64,000 nt of DNA from Phreatobacter cathodiphilus (GTDB lineage: Bacteria > Pseudomonadota > Alphaproteobacteria > Rhizobiales > Phreatobacteraceae): assembly GCF_003008515.1 (NCBI RefSeq), contig NZ_CP027668.1:4381001-4445000 (forward strand), given 5' to 3'. The notes under the pieces are model-generated. The model made no database searches, was not told where the DNA came from, and saw nothing but the letters and a program-made list of their open reading frames with translations. Positions 1 to 8,285 of this stretch are shown piece by piece. The first letter of the stretch is position 1, and every line of letters starts with the position of its first letter. Made by a program: the position numbers and the translations under genes.

Positions 1-681
1 TGCGCCGGCTACGACCTCACCTATTACGCCGAGGGCAACGGCAACGGCCAGGCGACGCAGGACATGCCCTGGGACCCCATGAAGGACTACGCCTTCATGA
101 TGCGGAACACCGAGCTGTTCATGTCGCTGTGGCGGTCCTACCGGCCGGTGATCTGCAAGGTGCATGGCTTCGCGGTGGCCGGCGGCTCCGACATCGCCAT
201 GTGCTCGGACCTCATCGTCATGGCCGAGGAGGCCCGCATCGGCTACATGCCGGTGCGCGTCTGGGGCTGCCCGACGACGGCCATGTGGGTCTACCGGCTG
301 GGGCCGGAAAAGGCCAAGCGCATGCTCTTCACCGGCGACAAGATCGACGGACGCGAAGCGGAAAAGCTCGGCCTCGTGCTGAAGGCGGTGCCGGCCGCCG
401 ACCTCGACGCCGAGGTGGAGGCGCTCGCCGGCCGCATGGCGACCGTGCCGGTCAACCAGCTCATGATGCAGAAGCTCGTCGTCAACCAGGCGATCGAGGC
501 CATGGGCCTGAAGCAGACGCAGATGTTCGCCACCATCTTCGACGGCATCACCCGCCACTCGCCGGAGGGCATCAACTTCAAGACGAGGGCAGAGCAGGTC
601 GGCTGGAAACAGGCGGTGCGCGAGCGCGACGCCGGCACCTTCGACTGGACGCTCAACCGGCCGATCAATCCGGGCGGGTGA
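1..681 (+). CDS. Enoyl-CoA hydratase/isomerase (crotonase) family protein, 5' truncated
   Basis: The frame is open from base 1, so the N-terminus lies outside the window. The visible part starts with CAGYDL, the crotonase motif that helps form the oxyanion hole for the acyl-CoA thioester. It continues with VHGFAVAGGSDIAMCSD, the second oxyanion-hole segment, and a helical C-terminal part. The family hydrates, isomerises or hydrolyses acyl-CoA thioesters in the cytosol; which reaction applies here cannot be read from the sequence. The protein ends PINPGG at a TGA. An internal ATG at 64 is not the start, because the motif upstream of it is conserved. No operon partner is visible; the next gene is convergent and begins 7 bp later. 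Confidence 0.9.
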   Translation, partial: CAGYDLTYYAEGNGNGQATQDMPWDPMKDYAFMMRNTELFMSLWRSYRPVICKVHGFAVAGGSDIAMCSDLIVMAEEARIGYMPVRVWGCPTTAMWVYRLGPEKAKRMLFTGDKIDGREAEKLGLVLKAVPAADLDAEVEALAGRMATVPVNQLMMQKLVVNQAIEAMGLKQTQMFATIFDGITRHSPEGINFKTRAEQVGWKQAVRERDAGTFDWTLNRPINPGG

Positions 682-688
682 TGTCCTG

Positions 689-979
689 TCAGTATCCGGC
701 TTCCCGCTGGTGGCGGAATGCCAGGATCAGCACCCGATCCTCATCCGGCTCGTGACGATAGAGAGCGACGTAGCCTGCGGCTCCGAAGGGGATGACCAGT
801 TCACGAAGCCCCTCGCGACCCACCGGCCGCCCCATGCCAGGCAACCGCTCGAGCGCCGAGAAATGCCGGCGTATCTCCGCCGCGGCCCGCTGCGAGGCCC
901 GGCGATCGCGGGCCGCGAGGAAGCGCCGGCATCGTTCGAGGCCGGCGACCGCGCCCGCTGCGATGATCACTCGTGGCAA
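689..979 (-). CDS. ParE/RelE-superfamily toxin of a type II toxin-antitoxin pair
   Basis: This 96-residue basic protein has the size and pattern of RelE/ParE toxins: an N-terminal strand, an Arg-rich helical hairpin (about residues 15-45), then the family's LPGMGRPV turn, a RELV strand and a C-terminal VLILAFRHQRE strand. RelE members cleave ribosome-bound mRNA and ParE members poison gyrase. The ending AFRHQRE resembles the ParE/RelE-like group, but the target cannot be assigned. The gene overlaps the 3' end of the upstream antitoxin gene by 13 bp, the usual antitoxin-then-toxin order, so the two are probably translationally coupled. Confidence 0.8.
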   Translation of the reverse strand: MPRVIIAAGAVAGLERCRRFLAARDRRASQRAAAEIRRHFSALERLPGMGRPVGREGLRELVIPFGAAGYVALYRHEPDEDRVLILAFRHQREAGY

Positions 980-1254
980 ACGGGAGCCTCGGCCTCGTCT
1001 TCTGTGCCCCAGCCGGCCAGCCAGGCATCGACTTCGGTGCCTGTCAGATGCTCTCCCGTCTCGCGGAAGGCCCGCCAGGAGTCCATCGCCTCGCGCTGGA
1101 AGGCTTCACGCGCCTCCTCGCGCTGGACATAATCCGCGATGGCCTCGCGCATGATCCAGTGGGGTGTTCGCTGGCGCGCCTCGGCCAGCTGCCGGACGCG
1201 CTCCTTCAGCGTCTCGTCCAGCTTCAGCGTCGTCGTGGCCTTGCCTGCCGCCAT
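967..1254 (-). CDS. CopG/RHH-type antitoxin
   Basis: A 95-residue protein. Residues 6-45 fit a ribbon-helix-helix DNA-binding domain: the strand TTTLKLDETL, then a helix and a second helix around HWIMREAIADYV. The acidic C-terminal half (to EDEAEAPVCHE) would wrap the toxin. The family binds its own promoter as a dimer and neutralises the toxin. It is the first gene of the pair. The ATG at 1254 abuts a perfect 8-bp inverted repeat (1255-1283), a likely autoregulatory operator. The toxin start lies inside the last codons of this gene. Confidence 0.8.
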   Translation of the reverse strand: MAAGKATTTLKLDETLKERVRQLAEARQRTPHWIMREAIADYVQREEAREAFQREAMDSWRAFRETGEHLTGTEVDAWLAGWGTEDEAEAPVCHE

Positions 1255-1283
1255 GGTGACACCTCGTGGTGCGGAGTGTCACC
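1255..1283. promoter_or_regulatory. Candidate operator of the toxin-antitoxin pair
   Basis: GGTGACAC (1255-1262) and GTGTCACC (1276-1283) form a perfect inverted repeat with 13 bp between the arms, immediately upstream of the antitoxin ATG. The half-site centres are 21 bp apart, two helical turns, which suits two RHH dimers on one DNA face. Autoregulation is known for the family; its use here is inferred. Confidence 0.5.
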
Positions 1284-1410
1284 CTAGCATGACAGGGTCT
1301 GACGCGCGACCTCATGACCTCCCGGCATTCCAGCGATCCCGCCGGCCCCCTCGCTTCCGCGCCGCCGCCGCGCTAGCCTCCCGCTTTCGCCTGCCCTTCC
1401 GGAGATTTCC

Positions 1411-2577
1411 ATGCCCGTCATCAACCGCGTTGCCGACCTTCACGACGAGATCACCGCCTGGCGCCGCGACTTCCACGAAAATCCGGAGCTGCTCTACGAC
1501 GTGCACCGCACCGCCGGCATCGTGGCGGAGAAGCTGAAGGCCTTCGGATGCGACGAGGTGGTGCCCGGCATCGGCCAGACCGGCGTCGTCGCCGTCATCA
1601 AGGGCCGCAAGAACGGCTCGGGCAAGGTGGTTGGCCTGCGCGCCGACATGGACGCGCTGCCCATCGAGGAGGCGACCGACCTGCCCTACAAGTCCAAGGT
1701 GCCGGGCAAGATGCACGCCTGCGGCCACGACGGCCACACCGCCATGCTGCTGGGCGCGGCCAAATACCTGGCCGAGACGCGCAATTTCGACGGCACCGCC
1801 ATCATGATCTTCCAGCCGGCGGAAGAGGGCGGCGGCGGCGGCGACGCCATGGTCAAGGACGGCCTGATGACCCGCTGGAACATCCAGGAGGTCTATGGCC
1901 TTCACAACATGCCGGGCATCCCGCTCGGCACCTTCGCCGTGCGCAAGGGCCCGGCCATGGCGGCCGCCGACCGCTTCATCATCGAGATCGAGGGCAAGGG
2001 CGGCCACGGCGCCATGCCGCATCTGTGCGTCGACCCGGTCCAGGCGGGTTTCGCCATCGGCCTCGCCATGCAGACCATCGTCTCGCGCAACGTCGACCCC
2101 ATCGAGAGCGCGGTGGTCTCCATCACCTCGGTGAAGGCGGGTGAGGCCTTCAACGTCATCCCGCAGACCCTGCGCATGCTCGGCACGGTGCGCACCTTCA
2201 AGCCGGAGATCCAGGACCTCGTGGAAGCCCGGATGAAGGAGCTGGTGGAAAGCATGGCGAAGGGCATGGGCTGCGTCGGCCGGCTCGACTACCAGCGCGG
2301 CTATCCCGTCACCTTCAACCACGCCGACCAGACCGACTTCGCCGTGAAGGTGGCGCAGTCCGTGGTCGGCGCGGACAAGGTCGACCCGGAGACGCCGCCG
2401 CTGATGGGCGCCGAGGACTTCTCCTACATGCTGAACGAGCGGCCGGGCTGCTACATCTTCCTCGGCAACGGCGACACCGCCGCCTGCCACCACCCGGCCT
2501 ATAATTTCGACGACAACGCCATTCCGGCGGGGACGAGCTATCTCGCCAAGGTCGTCGAGACGGCGATGCCGGCGTGA
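1411..2577 (+). CDS. M20 family amidohydrolase (hippurate hydrolase/N-acyl-amino acid hydrolase type)
   Basis: This 388-residue cytosolic metal-dependent amidohydrolase hydrolyses N-acyl amino acids or related amides. M20D hallmarks are in order: WRRDFHENPEL near residue 20, LRADMDALPIEE around 75-87, HACGHDGHTAMLLGAAKYL around 103-121 (metal-binding Cys/His), and FQPAEEGGGGG around 135 (catalytic Glu pair). A lid domain with GKGGHGAMPH and a C-terminal MGAEDFSYML metal-ligand segment follow. The length is typical for the HipO/AmhX/IAA-amino-acid hydrolase group. The last 4 bp overlap the GTG of the next gene, so the pair is probably one operon. The acyl substrate is not determined. Confidence 0.9.
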   Translation: MPVINRVADLHDEITAWRRDFHENPELLYDVHRTAGIVAEKLKAFGCDEVVPGIGQTGVVAVIKGRKNGSGKVVGLRADMDALPIEEATDLPYKSKVPGKMHACGHDGHTAMLLGAAKYLAETRNFDGTAIMIFQPAEEGGGGGDAMVKDGLMTRWNIQEVYGLHNMPGIPLGTFAVRKGPAMAAADRFIIEIEGKGGHGAMPHLCVDPVQAGFAIGLAMQTIVSRNVDPIESAVVSITSVKAGEAFNVIPQTLRMLGTVRTFKPEIQDLVEARMKELVESMAKGMGCVGRLDYQRGYPVTFNHADQTDFAVKVAQSVVGADKVDPETPPLMGAEDFSYMLNERPGCYIFLGNGDTAACHHPAYNFDDNAIPAGTSYLAKVVETAMPA

Positions 2578-3566
2578 GCGCGGGCGTGACCGCGAAGCCC
2601 GTCGCGCTCGGCATTGTCGGCGCGGGCATCATGGGCGAGCGCCTTGCCGGCGCCGCCCTTGGCCATGCCGCCGATGTGGTGCGCCTCGCCGGCATCTGGG
2701 ACCCCTCGGCCGAGGCCATGGCGCGCATCGCCGCGGCCTTTCCCGGCGTGCCGCGTCTGCCCGACGCGGCGGCGGTGATCGCCGCCTGCGACTGCCTCTA
2801 CATCGCCTCGCCGCCCGCCTCGCATCTGGCTCATGCCCGGGCGGCGCTGGCGGCCGGCAAGTCCGTCTTCTGCGAGAAGCCGCTGGCGGTGGACGTCGCC
2901 GACGCCCGCGCCTTCGTGGCGGAAGCCGGCGGGCGCGGCGCGGTGAACTTCCCCTTCGCCTCCTCCTTCGGGGTGGCGACGCTCAACCGCTGGATCGGCG
3001 AGGGGGTGGTGGGAACGCCTGACCGGATCACCGTCGAGGTCGCCTTCGCCACCTGGCCGCGCTCCTGGCAGCGGGATGCGGCGGGCTGGCTGGACGGGAC
3101 CGCGCAGGGTGGCATCACCCGCGAGGTGGTGTCGCATTTCCTCTTCCTGTCGCGCCGCCTCGGCGGCCCGCTGGCGGAGCTGAAGGCGACGGCGGACTAT
3201 CCGGAGCCGGGCAAGTCGGAGCGCCGCATCGCCGCGACGCTGACGGCGGGAGGCCTCCCGGTGACGCTGACCGGCGCGGTCGGCACGACGGCGAAGGACG
3301 ACCACAACATCTGGATGATCGAGGGCGATGCCGGCGCCGTCCGGCTGCGCGACTGGTCGATCGCCGAGCGGCGGATGGCGGACGGGTCCTGGCAGCCCGA
3401 CCCCGAGGCCCTGCCGAACGAAAAGATGCGCCCGCTGGTGCTGCGCCGCCAGCTCGAGGGCGTCGCGGCGCTGGTGCGCGGCGAACCGCACCACCTCGCC
3501 ACCCTCGCCGAGGCGCTGGAGGTGCAGGAGACGGTGGAGGCGATCCTGGCGTCGCGGGCGCGTTGA
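2574..3566 (+). CDS. Gfo/Idh/MocA family NAD(P)-dependent oxidoreductase
   Basis: A 330-residue protein starting at a GTG that overlaps the stop of the M20 gene by 4 bp. The Rossmann fold begins VALGIVGAGIMGERL (residues 6-20). The family signature EKPLAVDVADA follows near residue 100, with the Lys that serves nicotinamide-dependent chemistry; the C-terminal half is the alpha/beta substrate domain. These enzymes oxidise or reduce sugars, inositols and related alcohols, and the substrate cannot be inferred. The overlap suggests co-transcription with the amidohydrolase. Outward-facing palindromic repeats start about 28 bp after the stop. Confidence 0.85.
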   Translation: MSAGVTAKPVALGIVGAGIMGERLAGAALGHAADVVRLAGIWDPSAEAMARIAAAFPGVPRLPDAAAVIAACDCLYIASPPASHLAHARAALAAGKSVFCEKPLAVDVADARAFVAEAGGRGAVNFPFASSFGVATLNRWIGEGVVGTPDRITVEVAFATWPRSWQRDAAGWLDGTAQGGITREVVSHFLFLSRRLGGPLAELKATADYPEPGKSERRIAATLTAGGLPVTLTGAVGTTAKDDHNIWMIEGDAGAVRLRDWSIAERRMADGSWQPDPEALPNEKMRPLVLRRQLEGVAALVRGEPHHLATLAEALEVQETVEAILASRAR

Positions 3567-3593
3567 GACGGTTTCTGCGCCCGAGCTAAGGAC

Positions 3594-3737
3594 GCCCCCC
3601 ACCCCTGACCCCTCCCCTCCGCAAGCGGGGGGAGGGGATGTAAGTCTTCTGCTGGGGACGGGCGGCGCAGAGGCTGCAAGGATGGCCGCCATTCCCCTCC
3701 CCCCGCTTGCGGCGGGGAGGGGTCAGGGGTGGGGGGG
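3594..3737. repeat. Inverted pair of GC-rich palindromic repeats (family B)
   Basis: Two copies of one roughly 45-bp GC-rich element lie in opposite orientation at 3594-3640 and 3691-3737. The core is a run of C, GCTTGCGG, then GGGGAGGGGTCAGGGGTGGGG. Each copy is itself a hairpin. Further copies lie at 34963-35009 and, degenerate, 35076-35128, so this is a dispersed family. It occupies the first half of the gap 3567-4033. Confidence 0.8.
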
Positions 3738-3803
3738 CCGGCGACGACGCGAAGCCGATCCGACGCGTCGGGTTATGCCGTGCGGGTCATCGGCACGATC
3801 GAA

Positions 3804-3994
3804 GTGCGTCCTTCGAGGCTCGCTGCCGGACGATGCTCTCGCATCGCCGGAGCTCGCACCTCAGGATGAGGAGGTTTGAGAATGGCACTGCGGGGTAAAG
3901 CCGCGGCTCCCGGCCGATGAGTGAGACACAGCTGAGCCAGACACACCGGTCCTCATCCTGAGGTGCGAGCGGCAGCGAGCCTCCAAGGACGCAC
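3804..3994. repeat. Bipartite inverted repeat, REPIN-like (family A, copy 1)
   Basis: The forward arm at 3804-3871 starts GTGCGTCCTTCGAGGCTCGC and ends with CCTCAGGATGAGG. A reverse-complement arm at 3951-3994 starts CCTCATCCTGAGGTGCGAG and ends GGACGCAC. About 79 bp of unrelated sequence separate them. The same geometry recurs at 11974-12169 and 34002-34237. REP doublets of this kind are usually mobilised by RAYT transposases; none is in this window. Together with family B it fills the gap 3567-4033; no gene is seen there. Confidence 0.8.
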
Positions 3995-4033
3995 TTGCCC
4001 GATGCAGGGCGAGGCTCCCGGCGCAAGACACTC

Positions 4034-5659
4034 TCAGCCCCGCCCATCCTCCAGAATCATCCGCGCGCCCTTCTCGGCGATCATCAGCGTCGGCGTGTTG
4101 GTGTTGCCGGAGGTGATGGTCGGCATGACGGACGCATCCGCCACCCTCAGCCCCTCCACCCCGATCACCCGGAGACGCTCGTCCACCACGGCGAGCGGGT
4201 CAGAGGAAAGGCCCATCTTCGCCGTTCCCACGGGGTGGAAGATGGTGGTGCCGATGTCGCCGGCGGCCTTCGCCAGGCTCTCGGCGTCGTCGCCGATCAC
4301 CGGGCCGGGAAGCACCTCCTCGGGCCGGTACGGGGCGAGGGCCGCCTGGCCCATGAGCCGCCGCGTCACCCGCAGCGAATCCGCCGCCACCTGCCGGTCC
4401 TCCTCGGTGGCGAGATAGTTCGGCGCGATGACGGGCTTGTCCGCCGGGTCGGCCGAGCGGATGTGCACATGCCCGCGCGAGGTCGGCCGGAGGTTGCAGG
4501 GCGCCACGGTGACGGCGGGATAGCGGTGCAGCGGATCGCCGAACTTGTCGAGCGACAGCGGCTGGACGTGGAACTGGATGTTGGCCCGCTCCTGCGACGG
4601 GTCCGAGCGGGTGAAGATGCCGAGCTGGCTCGGCGCCATGGTCAGCGGCCCGGTGCGGCGGACGAGATATTCGAGGCCCATCAGGCCGCGCTTGAACAGG
4701 TTGTGGTAGGTCTCGTTCAGCGTCTTGATGCCGTGGACCTTGTAGATGGCGCGGATCTGCAGGTGGTCCTGCAGGTTGCCGCCGACGCCGGGCTTCTCCT
4801 TCACCACGGCAATGCCGTGGCGCTGCAGCACGTCGCCGTGGCCGATGCCGGAGAGCTCGAGGATCTGGGTCGTGCCGATGGAGCCGGCGGTGAGCACCAC
4901 CTCGCCGCGGCAGCGGGCGACGACGCTCTCGTTGCCCTGGCGGAACTGCACGGCGGTGGCGCGGCCGCCCTCGACGATGACCTTCTCCACCGTCACGCCG
5001 GAGAGGAGGTCGAAATTGTCGCGCTCGTCGATCACCGGCTTGACGAAGCCGCGGGCGGAGGACCAGCGCAGGCCCTTCTTCTGGTTGACGTGGAAATAGG
5101 CGGTGCCCTCATTGTCGCCGGTGTTGAAGTCGTCGAGCGGGCGCACGCCCATCTGCACCGCGGCCTCGCGCACCCGGTCGAGCAGCTCCCAGCGCACCCG
5201 CGGTGCCTCCACCCGCCATTCACCGCCGGTGCCGTGATGCTCGCTGTCCCCGAGGAAATGGTCCTCGAGCTTGCGGAAGACCGGCTTCACGTCGTCCCAG
5301 CCCCATCCGGTCAGGCCGAGCTGGCGCCAGTGGTCGTAATCGGCGGCCTGCCCGCGCATGGTGATCATGGCGTTGATGGCGGAGGAGCCGCCGATCACCT
5401 TGCCGCGCGGATAGATGAGCGAGCGGCCGTTGAGGCCGGGCTCGGCCTCGGTGCGGAACATCCAGTCGGCGCGCGGATTGCCGATGGCGAAGAGATAGCC
5501 GACGGGGATGTGGAACCAGATCCAGTCGTCCTTGCCGCCGGCTTCCAGCAGCAGCACCCGGTTCTTCGGGTCTGCCGACAGCCGGTTCGCCATCAGGCAG
5601 CCGGCCGTGCCGGCGCCGCAGACGATGTAGTCCCACTCACCCTCGAGATTGCGGGCCAT
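4034..5659 (-). CDS. GMC family FAD-dependent oxidoreductase (choline/alcohol dehydrogenase-like)
   Basis: 541 residues, full length for the glucose-methanol-choline family. The N-terminal FAD-binding Rossmann motif is VCGAGTAGCLMANRL (about residues 13-27), followed by LLLEAGG. The first GMC signature, around PRGKVIGGSSAINAM, lies near residue 90, and the second (LTAGSIGTTQILELSGIG) near 260. The C-terminal active site carries HPVGTAKMG (catalytic His) and NTNTPTLMIAEKGA. The family oxidises alcohols such as choline, polyethylene glycol or alkanols. No betaine aldehyde dehydrogenase or BetI neighbour is present, so a choline role is not supported. The gene stands alone, with family A repeats downstream. 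Confidence 0.88.
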   Translation of the reverse strand: MARNLEGEWDYIVCGAGTAGCLMANRLSADPKNRVLLLEAGGKDDWIWFHIPVGYLFAIGNPRADWMFRTEAEPGLNGRSLIYPRGKVIGGSSAINAMITMRGQAADYDHWRQLGLTGWGWDDVKPVFRKLEDHFLGDSEHHGTGGEWRVEAPRVRWELLDRVREAAVQMGVRPLDDFNTGDNEGTAYFHVNQKKGLRWSSARGFVKPVIDERDNFDLLSGVTVEKVIVEGGRATAVQFRQGNESVVARCRGEVVLTAGSIGTTQILELSGIGHGDVLQRHGIAVVKEKPGVGGNLQDHLQIRAIYKVHGIKTLNETYHNLFKRGLMGLEYLVRRTGPLTMAPSQLGIFTRSDPSQERANIQFHVQPLSLDKFGDPLHRYPAVTVAPCNLRPTSRGHVHIRSADPADKPVIAPNYLATEEDRQVAADSLRVTRRLMGQAALAPYRPEEVLPGPVIGDDAESLAKAAGDIGTTIFHPVGTAKMGLSSDPLAVVDERLRVIGVEGLRVADASVMPTITSGNTNTPTLMIAEKGARMILEDGRG

Positions 5660-5772
5660 GGCTCCCCTCCGGCACTGTCATGCGGGCTCGTCGGCGGCCC
5701 TTCCCGCGATCCATCGCGCGGGGCGGGGGCGAGGTCAATCGGGACGGAGGAGGGAGGAGGAGAGGCTGAACG

Positions 5773-6792
5773 TCAGCCGACCCCCGCTTCGACCCCGGCC
5801 GGCGTCACCATCAGCACCTTGCCCGACCGGCCGCCCGCGCCGGCGAGCGCCATGGCGCGCGCCGCCTCCGCCATCGGCACCACATCCGCCACCGGCGTCG
5901 TCAGCGTCCCGTCGGCCATGCCGCGGGCGATCCGCCCATAGGTCTCGGCGATGCGGGCCCGTCCCGCGTCCTGGAACCAGTGGATCAGCCAGAAGCCCTT
6001 GAGGCTGATCTTGCGGAAGATCAGGTGCTGGGCGTCGATGCGGCACTGCTCGCCGGAAAGAAGGCCGTAATTGACGATGGTGCCGCCGTCGGCGAGCGCT
6101 CCCGCCATGACGCCGGTCGCCGCGCCGCCGATGGCGTCGATGGCGAGCTTCACCGGCGCCCCGCCGGTCGCCTCCTGCACCTTTTTCCGGAACGCGCGGG
6201 GATCATCCAGCGCATCGGCCAGCACCGCCGTTCCGCCCGCTTCGAGCACCCCCGCCACGGCGCTGTCGCGGCGCACGACGTTGAGCGTGTTGATGCCGCG
6301 CTGCTTCGCCAGCCGGACGAGGAAGGTGCCGACGGCGGAGTTCGCCGCGTTCTGCATCAGCCAGTCGCCTGGCTGGAGCGCCACCTGGTCCGACAGCAGC
6401 GCCTCGGCGGTGGCGGGATTGCCCTTCAGCATGGCCGCCTGGGCGAGGTCGATGTCGGCGGGCAGCTTCATGGCGAGGGCCGCCTTGAGGTTCACCCGCT
6501 CCACCCAGCAGTTGAGGATCATCGGCGAGACGATGTCGCCGACCGCGAGCCCGCTCACGCCCTCTCCCACCGCCGCGACGCGGCCCACCGCCTCGCCGCC
6601 GGGGATGAAGGGCAGCGGCGGCCGCGACGTGCCGTAGAGCCCCTGGATCTGCAGGAGGTCGGAGGGGTTGATGTTGAGCACCAGCATCTCCACCGTCACC
6701 TCGCCGGGGGCGGGCGGCGGCGGCTCCGGCATGTCGCGCAGACGAATGGTGGCGGCGGGATCGCCGAACCCCTCGATGACGATGGCCTGCAT
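5773..6792 (-). CDS. MDR superfamily oxidoreductase, 2-enoyl thioester reductase (MECR/ETR)-like
   Basis: 339 residues of the zinc-independent medium-chain dehydrogenase/reductase superfamily. It opens MQAIVIEGFGDP, then a GroES-like domain with GGEAVGRVAAVGEGV around residue 68. The QNAANSAVGTFLV stretch near 145 and the following TLNVVRR match the cofactor-binding signature of trans-2-enoyl-CoA/ACP reductases better than plain quinone reductases. The predicted reaction is NADPH-dependent reduction of an enoyl thioester, but quinone reductase remains possible. The catalytic Tyr of ETRs was not located with certainty. It follows the exported unknown gene at 6832-7761 in the same direction, 39 bp apart. 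Confidence 0.75.
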   Translation of the reverse strand: MQAIVIEGFGDPAATIRLRDMPEPPPPAPGEVTVEMLVLNINPSDLLQIQGLYGTSRPPLPFIPGGEAVGRVAAVGEGVSGLAVGDIVSPMILNCWVERVNLKAALAMKLPADIDLAQAAMLKGNPATAEALLSDQVALQPGDWLMQNAANSAVGTFLVRLAKQRGINTLNVVRRDSAVAGVLEAGGTAVLADALDDPRAFRKKVQEATGGAPVKLAIDAIGGAATGVMAGALADGGTIVNYGLLSGEQCRIDAQHLIFRKISLKGFWLIHWFQDAGRARIAETYGRIARGMADGTLTTPVADVVPMAEAARAMALAGAGGRSGKVLMVTPAGVEAGVG

Positions 6793-6831
6793 GGCGTTCC
6801 TCCCCCGCGGCCCTGCCGCTCTTTCGTTGTC

Positions 6832-7761
6832 TCAGTCGGCGAAGCCCATGAATCGGTAATCCGGCGCCGAGGTGTTGTGCCGGCTCGGCACCGCCCGCGT
6901 CAGCTTCATCTCGATGCCCTCGCCGCCGCGGAAATCCATCACTGGCGCCTCCTGCCAGCGGTTGGCGCCGGCCGCCCGCCATTCGACGCGGGCGCCGTCG
7001 GCATTGGTCTCGGTGACGTACATGGAGCGCAGGCCGGCAAAGGGACGCCCCGTCACCGGTTGCGAGAAGACCACGTCCAGCGCGACGCGGTTGCGGTCGA
7101 GGCCGGCGACCTTCACCTCCGCCGAGCCGCCGAGCTTGAAGGAGAGGTGGAAGGTCAGGGTCGCGGGATCGAAGCGGATGGCGCTCATGTTGACGATCGG
7201 GCGCTGCATCATCTCGATCGGGCCGACCAGCATCGAGGTGCCGTAGACGATGTCGGTGAGATGCGCCGGCGGCTGCGGCTTCAGCCGCCAGTAGCCGTCG
7301 ACCGGATAGATGACGAGGAACTCGTAAGGGGCCTTGCCCGGCTCCTTGTGGTAGAGCTGGACGAGGTGGAAATCGTCCTCGGTGCGGCTGCCCACGGTGA
7401 AGGGCACCCGGTCCGGCCGCCAGAACTTGTCGAAGGTGATGCCGAGCACCTTGATGCGCTCGTCCTCATGCAGGACGACGTCGCGCGGGGTGAAGCGGAA
7501 ATCCGCCTTGTCGGTGATGGTGCAGTCGGTGAAGTCCGGCGCCGTGATGTCGGAGACGATGGTGCCGATGGCGGCCGGATGCAGCGCCTCCACCCGGAAG
7601 CGCCGCACGGCGGACCCGTGCAGCCTGAGGTCGACATTGTCCTCCTCGGCGCAGAGCGTCGGCACGCTCTCGTTGGCGATGCGGACGCTGGCGGGTGCGG
7701 CGAGAGCGGCGGGGGACAGAAGGGGGGCGGCAAGGGCGGCGAGCGCGAGCAGACGGATCAT
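6832..7761 (-). CDS. Exported protein of unknown function
   Basis: 309 residues with a clear Sec signal peptide (MIRLLALAALAAPLLSPAALA, cleavage probably after ALA-AP). The mature part is mostly predicted beta strand, with Cys at CAEED and DCTITDK that could form a disulfide. I do not recognise the family. It contains no catalytic motif that I can name and no transmembrane segment after the signal. It may be periplasmic. It sits between the DUF1178 gene and the enoyl reductase-like gene, all minus strand, with 65 and 39 bp gaps, so an operon link is possible but not shown. Confidence 0.6.
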   Translation of the reverse strand: MIRLLALAALAAPLLSPAALAAPASVRIANESVPTLCAEEDNVDLRLHGSAVRRFRVEALHPAAIGTIVSDITAPDFTDCTITDKADFRFTPRDVVLHEDERIKVLGITFDKFWRPDRVPFTVGSRTEDDFHLVQLYHKEPGKAPYEFLVIYPVDGYWRLKPQPPAHLTDIVYGTSMLVGPIEMMQRPIVNMSAIRFDPATLTFHLSFKLGGSAEVKVAGLDRNRVALDVVFSQPVTGRPFAGLRSMYVTETNADGARVEWRAAGANRWQEAPVMDFRGGEGIEMKLTRAVPSRHNTSAPDYRFMGFAD

Positions 7762-7826
7762 TCAGGGGCTCCTCGGCCCCTCGCCTAGCAGGCGGCGGGC
7801 GTCGCGCAAAGCCGCTTCTTGCCGCA

Positions 7827-8285
7827 TCAGTTGCGGTCGTCGGGCAGCACCGGCAGGGCGTGGAACTCGATGCCTTCCTCGGCGAGCTCGCGCGCCTCCT
7901 CCGGCGTCGCCTGGCCGTAGATGGAGCGGTGCTCGGTCTCGCCGTAATGGATCTTGCGGGCTTCCTCGGCGAAGCGCTCGCCGACGGGATCGGCGGTCTT
8001 GACGATGTGCTCGCGCAGTTCGCGCAGCTTGGCGCGCAGCTCCTGCTCCACCGGCGAGACCACCGCCACGGGCGAGGGCGGCGGCGTGGGCGTCGCCGGC
8101 TCGGCGACCGGAGCCCGGTCCTTGCGCGCCACCTGCGGCGCCATCAGCGCCTTGTCGATCCTGGTCGAGCCGCAGACCGGGCAGGCGACGAAGCCCTGTT
8201 TCCGCTGCGCCTCGTAGCTGTCGGAGGAGGGGAACCAGCTCTCGAACTCATGTGCCTTGTCGCAATGGAGGGCGTAGCGGATCAT
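7827..8285 (-). CDS. DUF1178 family protein
   Basis: 152 residues. The start MIRYALHCDKAHEFESWF and the CPVCGS zinc-ribbon-like pair (Cys near residues 35 and 38) are the family hallmarks: a short N-terminal treble-clef-like segment, a Pro-rich linker, and a C-terminal helix ending in the conserved EEGIEFHALPVLPDDRN. The function is unknown. The ATG at 8285 overlaps the stop of the nitrilase gene by 4 bp, so the two are translationally coupled. The order comF-grxC-nitrilase-DUF1178 recurs across alphaproteobacteria. The open frame runs further upstream, but only this start gives the family's length. Confidence 0.85.
   Translation of the reverse strand: MIRYALHCDKAHEFESWFPSSDSYEAQRKQGFVACPVCGSTRIDKALMAPQVARKDRAPVAEPATPTPPPSPVAVVSPVEQELRAKLRELREHIVKTADPVGERFAEEARKIHYGETEHRSIYGQATPEEARELAEEGIEFHALPVLPDDRN

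Noticed and set aside
4034-5659. Choline dehydrogenase betA
   Set aside because: The family match is to GMC oxidoreductases in general; no betB, betI or choline transporter is adjacent.
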